DNA of 39,457 nucleotides. Origin: Crocosphaera sp. GTDB lineage: Bacteria > Cyanobacteriota > Cyanobacteriia > Cyanobacteriales > Microcystaceae. The notes under the pieces were generated by a model. That model was not told the origin of the DNA, made no database searches, and saw only the letters and a program-made list of their open reading frames with translations. The stretch spans positions 1 through 39,457 of the forward strand of contig JASJDN010000038.1 in the NCBI GenBank assembly GCA_030065205.1, given 5' to 3'. Both the position numbers and the translations under genes were made by a program. Below, piece by piece: positions 33,098 through 39,457 of this stretch (positions within the stretch are counted from its first letter, which is position 1; each line of letters opens with the position of its first letter).

Positions 33098-33640
33098 TTA
33101 AGGAAAGCGATCGCCTTTTTGATTAAAATTTAATCGTCCTAACCCTAAATATAAACCTTGGGGATTTTCTCCCGCAGGATAAACAGTAATGGCAAATTGA
33201 TAATTACCGCTAATTTCGGGGTTACTTTTCGGTTTCATGGCGATGGTAAAGGTTTTACCAGGGGGAATCGGGGGATCAAAAATCACAGCAATTTTATTAT
33301 TATCCAGATTCCGTTTAACCCTAGCAATGGTTAAAGTATTATCTCTATTCACGGGTCTTCCTTCAAAAGCAACGGTATCATCTAAATAAAAATAAATGGT
33401 GTCTAATCCTTGGGTTTGTTGAAGGGTTAATTGTTGTAAAGATTCACCAACATTCATGGGTAAATGAACCGTAAAGTAATAAGTTGCCCCTTGAACACGA
33501 ATTCGACTTAAGGTAGTGACTGTATCGAGCAACTGGGGAGAATAATTGAATAAAGTTTGATTATTTCCTGTCGTGAGGGCTAATAAAGGAGAATTAAGAA
33601 TAAGCGTGCTACTGATAATCCCTAAAATTGTTTTGAACAT
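33098..33640 (-). CDS. DUF2808 protein, secreted
   Basis: A 180-aa exported protein of the cyanobacterial DUF2808 family. MFKTILGIISSTLILNSPLL is a signal peptide cut near LLA. Motifs: YYFTVHLPMNVGESLQQLTL, DTIYFYLDDTVAFEGRP, VIFDPPIPPGKTFTIAM and the GxYQFAITVYPAGENP-like end. A beta-sandwich is likely; function unknown. The frame opens at TTG 33667, but ATG 33640 gives a proper signal peptide. The 3' end abuts the photolyase fragment, and the last residues (NQKGDRFP) contain a HIP1 site at 33107. Confidence 0.88.
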   Translation of the reverse strand: MFKTILGIISSTLILNSPLLALTTGNNQTLFNYSPQLLDTVTTLSRIRVQGATYYFTVHLPMNVGESLQQLTLQQTQGLDTIYFYLDDTVAFEGRPVNRDNTLTIARVKRNLDNNKIAVIFDPPIPPGKTFTIAMKPKSNPEISGNYQFAITVYPAGENPQGLYLGLGRLNFNQKGDRFP

Positions 33641-33654
33641 TGGACGAATCACTA

Positions 33655-33689
33655 TCTTAAAAAACAAAAACCTAGGTTAACCTAGGTTT
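33655..33689 (-). terminator. Rho-independent terminator after pnp
   Basis: A perfect 22-bp palindrome at 33668-33689 (two CCTAGG sites, centre TTAA) followed on the minus strand by TTTTTGTTTTTT. It lies 58 nt after the pnp stop and 28 nt before the DUF2808 start, so the two genes are probably separate transcripts. Confidence 0.75.
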
Positions 33690-33746
33690 ACATTTTACTG
33701 ATTATTTTTTATCCTTTCTTCTGATTGAAGGATTCTAGACTCTAGT

Positions 33747-35894
33747 TTAGAAGGTTTTGCGAACAGCAGCCGCTTCATCGGGATGAATGCCCAAACGAGT
33801 TAAGTTAAGGCGGCCTTTATTGTCGATTTCACGCACCTTAACCACCACTTCATCGCCGACGGCCACCTCTTCTTCAACCTTACCGACGCGCCTTTCAGCC
33901 AACTGGGAAATGTGGATCATGCCCTCTTTCCCGGGTAAGACTTCCACAAACGCCCCAATAGGAATGATACGGGTGACACGACCTAAATAAACTTCCCCTT
34001 CGTTCAGTTTACGAGTCATATTGAAAATGAGATCCCGGGCCCGTTCTGCCTTTTTCGCTTGAATGGCAGCAATGGTAACGGTTCCATCATCGGCAATATC
34101 AATTTTTGATCCCGTTTGTTCGGTAATACTCTTAATGGTCTTACCACCCGGTCCAATCACTAAGCCAATTTGTTCGGGATCAATTTTCATCGTCAATAGA
34201 CGAGGGGCAAACGGAGAAAGATCCGGACGAGGTTGATCAATGGTGGCCAGCATTTTATCGAGGATATGTAACCGCGCCGGTAACGCCTGTTCAATGGCCT
34301 TAGCCACAATATCCATGGTCAGTCCCGTAATTTTCATATCCATTTGCAAGGCAGTGATACCGCTATCGGTTCCTGCCACCTTGAAATCCATATCCCCTAA
34401 AAAGTCCTCAATCCCTTGAATATCGGTGAGGATACGGACTTCTTTCCCTTCTCGAATCAATCCCATAGCCGCCCCACTCACCGGTTTAGTAATGGGAACC
34501 CCGGCATCCATTAAGGCCAAGGTAGAACCACAAACAGACCCCATAGAAGTCGAACCATTAGAAGAAACCACTTCGGATACTACCCGAACCACATAGGGAA
34601 ACTCGTCTTGAGGGGGCAGCACAGGGAGAATCGCCCGTTCAGCTAAGGCACCATGACCGATTTCTCGCCGGCCTGGAGATCGTAGGGGTTTCGTTTCTCC
34701 CACAGAAAAGGGTGGGAAATTATAGTGATGAAGATAGCGTTTTTCGTCTTCAGGATGGAGATCGTCCCCTAAATCTTGGGCATCTCCTGGAGTACCGAGA
34801 GTAGCCAAAGAAAACACTTGGGTGAGTCCTCTGGTGAATAACGCGCTGCCGTGTACTCTGGGGGGTAATAATGCCACTCGACAGGAGATAGGACGCACTT
34901 CATCCAGTTTACGACCATCGACACGGATGCCTTCGTCGACGATTTGCGATCGCATTAACTTTTTGGTCAACCCTTTGTAAAGATTGCCTAACGCTTTAGG
35001 ATCTTCGGTAGTGGCCGCTTTAATGGGATCTTCTTCGGGGAGTTCAGCGATCGCTTCTTCAATGGCCGTTTCTTTGATGTTATCGAGTTCCGTATCCCGT
35101 TGTTCTTTACCGAGATCGTATTGAACCAGAACCTTCTTAATGGAATCTGCCGCGCGATCGCTGATAAATTTTTCTAACGCTTCATCGACGGTTGGGGGTT
35201 CGGCTTTGACCAACTCCATGCCCAACTCTTCCATGATGTCGTATTGGGCCCCGATCAAGTCTCTTACCGCTTCATAGCCAAAATCAATGGCTTCGATGAT
35301 GTCTTGTTCTGGGAGTTGGTTGGCCCCAGCTTCTACCATCACCACCCCATCAGGACTACCGGCTACCACCAGATCAAGATCCCCGCTTTCTACTTCTCGG
35401 TAGGTGGGATTGATAATAAAGTCATCCCCAATTAACCCCACTCTCACTGCGGCCATCGGTCCGTAGAAGGGGATTTTTGCCTGAATCACAGCAATGGAAG
35501 CCCCTGTTACCGCTAAAACGTCGGGGGGAACTTCTTCATCCATAGACAGGGTAGTAGCAATGATCTGAATATCATTACGCCACCAATTAGGAAACAGGGG
35601 ACGGAGGGGGCGATCGATTAAACGACTAATGAGGATTGCCCGTTCTGGGGGACGGCCTTCCCGCCGTAAAAATCCCCCGGGGATACGCCCAGCAGCATAC
35701 AGTCTCTCTTCGTAATCTACGGTTAAGGGTAAAAAGTCGATGCCTTCTCTTCCTTTCGTTGTTGTTGCTGTCACCAAAACTGCCGTATCTCCGGACTGAA
35801 TCAAGACTGCCCCGCCAGCTTGGGGGGCCAACAATCCTAGCTTTAGCCGAATATCCCGTCCGTCGAAAGATATTGACTTGTCAAACTCTTGCAT
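33747..35894 (-). CDS. pnp: Polynucleotide phosphorylase
   Basis: 3'-5' phosphorolytic exoribonuclease, 715 aa. It has the standard order: RNase PH domain 1 ([40 protein letters not shown]), the helical domain, RNase PH domain 2 ([48 protein letters not shown], with Asp residues in [20 protein letters not shown] for metal and catalysis), KH ([20 protein letters not shown]) and S1 ([20 protein letters not shown]). Complete and normal in length. It ends soon after the S1 domain without a long C-terminal tail. rpsO is not adjacent. Confidence 0.97.
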   Translation of the reverse strand: MQEFDKSISFDGRDIRLKLGLLAPQAGGAVLIQSGDTAVLVTATTTKGREGIDFLPLTVDYEERLYAAGRIPGGFLRREGRPPERAILISRLIDRPLRPLFPNWWRNDIQIIATTLSMDEEVPPDVLAVTGASIAVIQAKIPFYGPMAAVRVGLIGDDFIINPTYREVESGDLDLVVAGSPDGVVMVEAGANQLPEQDIIEAIDFGYEAVRDLIGAQYDIMEELGMELVKAEPPTVDEALEKFISDRAADSIKKVLVQYDLGKEQRDTELDNIKETAIEEAIAELPEEDPIKAATTEDPKALGNLYKGLTKKLMRSQIVDEGIRVDGRKLDEVRPISCRVALLPPRVHGSALFTRGLTQVFSLATLGTPGDAQDLGDDLHPEDEKRYLHHYNFPPFSVGETKPLRSPGRREIGHGALAERAILPVLPPQDEFPYVVRVVSEVVSSNGSTSMGSVCGSTLALMDAGVPITKPVSGAAMGLIREGKEVRILTDIQGIEDFLGDMDFKVAGTDSGITALQMDMKITGLTMDIVAKAIEQALPARLHILDKMLATIDQPRPDLSPFAPRLLTMKIDPEQIGLVIGPGGKTIKSITEQTGSKIDIADDGTVTIAAIQAKKAERARDLIFNMTRKLNEGEVYLGRVTRIIPIGAFVEVLPGKEGMIHISQLAERRVGKVEEEVAVGDEVVVKVREIDNKGRLNLTRLGIHPDEAAAVRKTF

Positions 35895-36020
35895 GTAGCG
35901 TTGGTTCCTTTTCTTTTATCACGTTTCTCTTTCTGTCGCAATCCTAACATTTTTAAGGAACTTGACGCGATGGTTTGATCGATGTAAGGCTAGTTATTTC
36001 ACTTTGTTACCGAAAAATTA

Positions 36021-36048
36021 GGGGTTTAAAGCCCCGCCGTTTACGGCG
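36021..36048. repeat. IS200/IS605-like hairpin scar
   Basis: GGGGTTTAAAGCCCCGCCGT contains the start of a hairpin CGCCGT-TT-ACGGCG (36035-36048). The AAGCCCCGCCGTTTACGGCG string resembles subterminal hairpins of cyanobacterial IS200/IS605 transposons. No transposase is present. Confidence 0.4.
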
Positions 36049-36092
36049 TATAGTTAGGGAATATGTCAAACTGTGGGTGAGGTAAGTTAGCT

Positions 36093-36107
36093 GCGTGGAA
36101 TCCACGC
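36093..36107 (+). promoter_or_regulatory. 15-nt palindrome in the leader of the NADH dehydrogenase gene
   Basis: GCGTGGA-A-TCCACGC is a perfect 7+1+7 inverted repeat. It covers an in-frame GTG (36095), which argues that translation starts downstream at ATG 36128. It may be an operator or a leader hairpin. Confidence 0.5.
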
Positions 36108-36127
36108 GACAGGAGTTTAAAACCGTT

Positions 36128-37486
36128 ATGGATCGTAACCTTTTAAAAAATCAAGCAAACGTTGTTATCATTGGTGGAGGCTTTGGAGGTTTATATACGG
36201 CTCAAGACCTCAAAAATGCCTCTGTAGAAGTCACTCTCATTGATAAGCGCAATTTTCATCTCTTTCAACCGTTACTGTATCAAGTGGCCACTGGCGCACT
36301 GTCTCCGGCGGATATTTCTTCCCCTTTACGCCTGGTTTTACGTCACCATAAAAATACTAAGGTTCTTTTGGATCATGCCATCGATCTCGATCCTGAGAAA
36401 AAAGAGGTGATCCTCAAGGATCATGAACCTATTCCTTACGATATCTTAGTCTTAGCAACAGGCGTGTCTCATCACTATTTTGGTAACGATCAATGGGAAC
36501 CTTTGGCCCCTGGGTTAAAAACCATTGAGGATGCCATTGAAATTCGTCGCCGTATTTTTATGGCCTTTGAAGCAGCCGAAAAGGAAACGGACTCAGTGAA
36601 GCGTCAAGCTTGGTTAACGTTTGTGATTGTTGGCGGTGGCCCCACTGGGGTTGAAATGGCCGGGGCGATCGCAGAAATTGCTCACGGTGCCTTGGCTGGA
36701 GATTTTCGCAACATCGATCCCAAAGAAGCCAAAATTCTGCTCATTGAAGGGTTAGACCGAGTGCTTCCTCCTTATCCCCCTGAATTATCAGCTAAAGCAG
36801 CCGAAGATTTACGTCATTTAGGGGTAACGGTGCAAACCCAGTCTATGGTGACGGATATCAATGACCACGTGGTAACGGTGCGTCAAGGGGAGCAAATTAA
36901 ACAAATTAACTCCCGTACCATTTTATGGGCGGCTGGTGTCAAAGCGTCGAAAATGGGCAAGGTGTTAGCGGAACGCACTGGGGTAGAATTAGACCGGGCC
37001 GGACGAGTGGTGGTGGAACCTGACCTCAGTATTCCGGGCTATTCTGATATCTTTGTTATCGGTGATTTGGCTAATTTTCCCCACCAAGGAGAACGGCCTT
37101 TACCCGGTGTGGCACCGGTAGCGATGCAGCAAGGAGCTTACGTTGCTAAATTAATCAAGAAACGTCTTCAAGGAGAGTCTGTATCCCCATTTGTCTATGA
37201 TGATTATGGCAATATGGCGGTGATTGGTCAAAATAAGGCAGTGGTTAATTTAGGCTTTGCTAAACTGTCCGGCTTCCTCGCTTGGTTTATTTGGGTTTGG
37301 GCCCACATTTACTATCTCATTGAATTTGATAACAAATTGGTGGTCATGGTTCAATGGGGTTGGAATTACTTTACCCGTGGTCGTGGGGCCCGTTTAATTA
37401 CTGGGGTTGGTGAAGGAAAACGTAAAGACCAACTGCCAGAAATGCCTCAAGAATCAACAGAAACCCCTACCCCTATCACTCGTTAA
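36128..37486 (+). CDS. Type II NADH dehydrogenase (NDH-2)
   Basis: A 452-aa FAD enzyme passing electrons from NAD(P)H to quinone without proton pumping. First nucleotide site NVVIIGGGFGGLYTAQDL, second LTFVIVGGGPTGVEMAGAIA, FAD-binding end IFVIGDLANF followed by PGVAPVAMQQGAYVAKLI. The C-terminal LAWFIWVWAHIYYLIEFDNK and WGWNYFTRGRGARLITG form the membrane-attachment part typical of true NDH-2. It corresponds to one of the ndb paralogs of cyanobacteria; which one I cannot tell. ATG 36128 is chosen over GTG 36095; AGGAG is 12 nt upstream, slightly far. Confidence 0.9.
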   Translation: MDRNLLKNQANVVIIGGGFGGLYTAQDLKNASVEVTLIDKRNFHLFQPLLYQVATGALSPADISSPLRLVLRHHKNTKVLLDHAIDLDPEKKEVILKDHEPIPYDILVLATGVSHHYFGNDQWEPLAPGLKTIEDAIEIRRRIFMAFEAAEKETDSVKRQAWLTFVIVGGGPTGVEMAGAIAEIAHGALAGDFRNIDPKEAKILLIEGLDRVLPPYPPELSAKAAEDLRHLGVTVQTQSMVTDINDHVVTVRQGEQIKQINSRTILWAAGVKASKMGKVLAERTGVELDRAGRVVVEPDLSIPGYSDIFVIGDLANFPHQGERPLPGVAPVAMQQGAYVAKLIKKRLQGESVSPFVYDDYGNMAVIGQNKAVVNLGFAKLSGFLAWFIWVWAHIYYLIEFDNKLVVMVQWGWNYFTRGRGARLITGVGEGKRKDQLPEMPQESTETPTPITR

Positions 37487-37505
37487 TAGCCCTTCGGGCG
37501 AGGCA

Positions 37506-37547
37506 GGAGGCAGGGGGGATTGCCTTTCAATTCCTGCCTCCTTTTTT
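37506..37547 (+). terminator. Terminator built from GGAGGCAGG repeats
   Basis: GGAGGCAGG (37506-37514) pairs with CCTGCCTCC (37533-37541), followed by TTTTTT (37542-37547). It sits between the convergent NDH-2 and REC-PAS-AAA genes and uses the same repeat that elsewhere in the window is a single-sided low-complexity string. Confidence 0.75.
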
Positions 37548-37559
37548 AAGGTTTAAAGT

Positions 37560-39457
37560 TTATTTATTCATCATATATTCGATCCAAGAATCATTAAAAA
37601 TTGCTTGATAAATAGGGTTATGAACGGTTAAGCATTGTTTCTTTTTAATAATTAATCCTGATAAAATTAATTCTCTTGTTTCCTCATCATCACTAATAGG
37701 ATAATGAGAACTATGTAAGATGATTTGGTAACGTTTTAAGAGTTGTTTTTTATCCAGAGAACTCTGTGAAATGCGATCGCGAATGGTTTTTAAATGTTCT
37801 GGATCATCTTGACTTTCCCAATTTTCTATAATTTGCGATTTCACTAATTGATCAACCCATTCATTTTCTTCATCTTCAGGAATGTCCACACAAGAATTAT
37901 GGATTAATTGACAGATTTTTTGCGTTAAAAACGGTTGACCATTTGTCCAATATAAAACGGCTTTTAACACAGCTTTAGGATGATTGACTTTAGATTTTAA
38001 TCCTTGTAGTAACGGTTGCGCTTCATGAAACTGAAACCCTGTTAAATAAATCACTTGACCGATATTAAAAGGTGTTCGTTTTTTATCTTCTAATAATTGA
38101 GAAGGACTAGCAACCCCCAATAATGCAAAAGTAAGCCGTTTATAATCAGGATTATCAGCCCTTTTATTATAGCAACTTCTCAAGAAAATAAAAAAGTCAT
38201 CCATCGGAAAATCTAAACCTAATACGCTATCAACTTCATCAATAAAAACAATAATATTTTTAGAAAGATTAGGCAAGATTACCTTATGTATTACTTCCCC
38301 TAACCACTGTACAGGGGATAAAAAATCATGTTGTTGCAACCATGCTCTAAAATCGACTTGATCTAATAAATCTAATCCACTTAGTAATATATAAATAAAT
38401 CCCGCATACCATTGTTGCATTGTTAATTTTCGATTGCCAATTTCTGATAAATCCATGGCCACACAGGCAAATTTTTCCGCTTGCAATCGTTTCATAATTT
38501 GAACCCGCAAGCTCGATTTACCCATTTGTCGTGCATTTAAAATATAACAAAATTCTCCTGATTTTAAGGCTTTATAAACATAACGATCAGCAGACCGAAC
38601 GACATAACTCGGTGCATCTATGGGTAAACTTCCTCCTACTTGGTAATCATAACGTTGCTGATTTTCAACACTCCTTAATAACGCATTTTCTATCATCAAC
38701 TCTGCTTGAGTTGCTTTAAGAATTTCTAAAGTTTCTGTTAGTTCTTGGGTTCTTTCAAAAACCTTTTTTTCCAGGGTTGCATTATAATGAGACAATTGAT
38801 CTTTAGCTTGTTCTAAATCTAGATTTTTTTGAGCTAATTCCTGAGTAAAATGAATTCGTTCTGCTTCTGCTTCTTTTCTTTGAGTAATATCCTTAAAAGC
38901 TGCAATTACATAAGAAATATTTCCTTTTTCATCATAAATCGGTTGAGCAGAAATTTCCAGAGGAATCCGCTTGTCATTATGACGAATTTCAATATCTGAA
39001 ACCGTAGGAGTTTCCCCTCGTAAAGCACGCTGAATGGGTAATTTTTCCAGGGGATATTTTTCACCACTATGTAAACAATAGGGTTGATACATTTTAATAA
39101 GTTCATCATAGGAAACATCTGTTAAGAGTTCTTTTCCAAATATTTCTTGAGCGTGATCATTGGTATAATAAGGACATCTATTTTGAGCATTAATAATAAA
39201 AATCCCCACAGGTATAGCTGCCAAAAATTGAGTTAATTGTCTTTCATTATTTAGTAGAGCTTCTTCAACTTTTTTGCGCTTTTCAATTTCTTTTTTCAAC
39301 TCATGTAAAGATTTTTCCTGTGCTTCCCTAGCTTCTTTTTCTTGAGCTAAAGCATCCTTAATTTGTTTAACATGATTTAACGTTTTAGTGGTAGTAATTT
39401 CTAAATCGTTAAAATCAATGGGTTTGGTTAAAAAATCAAAAGCACCATAATTCATGG
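37560..39457 (-). CDS. Signalling protein, REC-PAS-coiled coil-AAA-like (5' partial)
   Basis: The gene runs off the right edge; 632 or more residues are visible. In order: the end of a receiver domain (NYGAFDFLTKPIDFNDLEIT, with the conserved KP), a coiled coil (QEKEAREAQEKSLHELKKEI), a PAS domain (about 70-190, from LTQFLAAIPVGIFIINAQNR to VIAAFKDITQRKEAEAE), a second coiled coil (to about 260), then an AAA-like ATPase domain (Walker A ILNARQMGKSSLRVQIMKR, Walker B NIIVFIDEVDSV, LLGVASPSQLL) with a winged C-terminal part. No histidine-kinase or GGDEF module is seen, so ATPase output seems to replace the usual one. The phosphorylated Asp lies outside the window. Confidence 0.85.
   Translation of the reverse strand, partial: MNYGAFDFLTKPIDFNDLEITTTKTLNHVKQIKDALAQEKEAREAQEKSLHELKKEIEKRKKVEEALLNNERQLTQFLAAIPVGIFIINAQNRCPYYTNDHAQEIFGKELLTDVSYDELIKMYQPYCLHSGEKYPLEKLPIQRALRGETPTVSDIEIRHNDKRIPLEISAQPIYDEKGNISYVIAAFKDITQRKEAEAERIHFTQELAQKNLDLEQAKDQLSHYNATLEKKVFERTQELTETLEILKATQAELMIENALLRSVENQQRYDYQVGGSLPIDAPSYVVRSADRYVYKALKSGEFCYILNARQMGKSSLRVQIMKRLQAEKFACVAMDLSEIGNRKLTMQQWYAGFIYILLSGLDLLDQVDFRAWLQQHDFLSPVQWLGEVIHKVILPNLSKNIIVFIDEVDSVLGLDFPMDDFFIFLRSCYNKRADNPDYKRLTFALLGVASPSQLLEDKKRTPFNIGQVIYLTGFQFHEAQPLLQGLKSKVNHPKAVLKAVLYWTNGQPFLTQKICQLIHNSCVDIPEDEENEWVDQLVKSQIIENWESQDDPEHLKTIRDRISQSSLDKKQLLKRYQIILHSSHYPISDDEETRELILSGLIIKKKQCLTVHNPIYQAIFNDSWIEYMMNK

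Noticed and set aside
35636-35947. 103-aa plus-strand frame opposite the start of pnp
   Set aside because: Antisense shadow of a well-conserved gene; no domain or start signal.

Overview
This looks like chromosomal DNA of a unicellular, low-GC cyanobacterium of the Cyanothece/Crocosphaera kind. The evidence is the frequent HIP1 octamer GCGATCGC (for example near 6971, 11784, 15482, 17118, 27206 and 36667), cyanobacterial families (DUF3038/DUF4335 pair, DUF1997, DUF2808, a Ser/Thr kinase fused to GUN4, a Psb35-like small membrane protein, plastid-type E2), and the dispersed short repeats common in these genomes. The genus is an inference. No rRNA, tRNA or CRISPR array was recognised.

Layout. 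1-2.9 kb: an ABC-2 exporter (ATPase and permease). 3.0-6.2 kb, minus strand: DUF4335 and DUF3038 proteins, an aldo/keto reductase and an NAD(P)-binding Rossmann protein. 6.4-9.2 kb: a DUF1997 protein, an M23 peptidase and a GNAT acetyltransferase. 9.2-9.6 kb: a 17-unit 9-bp tandem repeat and other low-complexity DNA. 9.6-12.3 kb: kinase-GUN4, Psb35-like, a TPR protein and a tiny Cys-repeat lipoprotein. 12.4-15.1 kb: a cupin, an SDR and an LptF/LptG-type permease. 15.1-16.3 kb is a repeat island with a truncated transposase. 16.3-24.7 kb: a MacB-like permease, thiD, an orphan AtpZ/AtpQ-like gene, a sugar transferase, purE, nagA, a pentapeptide-repeat protein, a small membrane protein and a desaturase-like flavoprotein. 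24.7-27.4 kb: a DUF2330 protein and the pyruvate dehydrogenase E2.

27.9-29.9 kb is the accessory region of most interest. It holds three small peptides with double-glycine leaders, the third (29085-29264) only 59 residues long. Two are clear paralogs with gap-free 43-residue leaders, and they flank a 145-residue protein with eight cysteines. A nested hairpin lies between peptides 1 and 2, and a hairpin-plus-T-run terminator follows peptide 3. This resembles a RiPP/bacteriocin precursor locus with an unrecognised partner protein; no known modification or export enzyme is in the window. It is followed by an unknown 168-residue protein and a short relic ending in a PEP-CTERM-like sorting signal.

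30.2-33.7 kb: an FeS-type photolyase/cryptochrome, a small membrane protein, a DUF29 protein, a broken-off fragment of a second photolyase gene beside a MITE-like element, and a DUF2808 protein. 33.7-39.5 kb: pnp, a type II NADH dehydrogenase and a REC-PAS-AAA-like signalling protein cut by the window edge.

Four copies of a roughly 70-bp inverted-repeat (MITE-like) element, several TCATTGCGAGG/GAAGCAATC elements and GGAGGCAGG repeats are scattered between genes. Some appear to act as terminators or mark broken genes.
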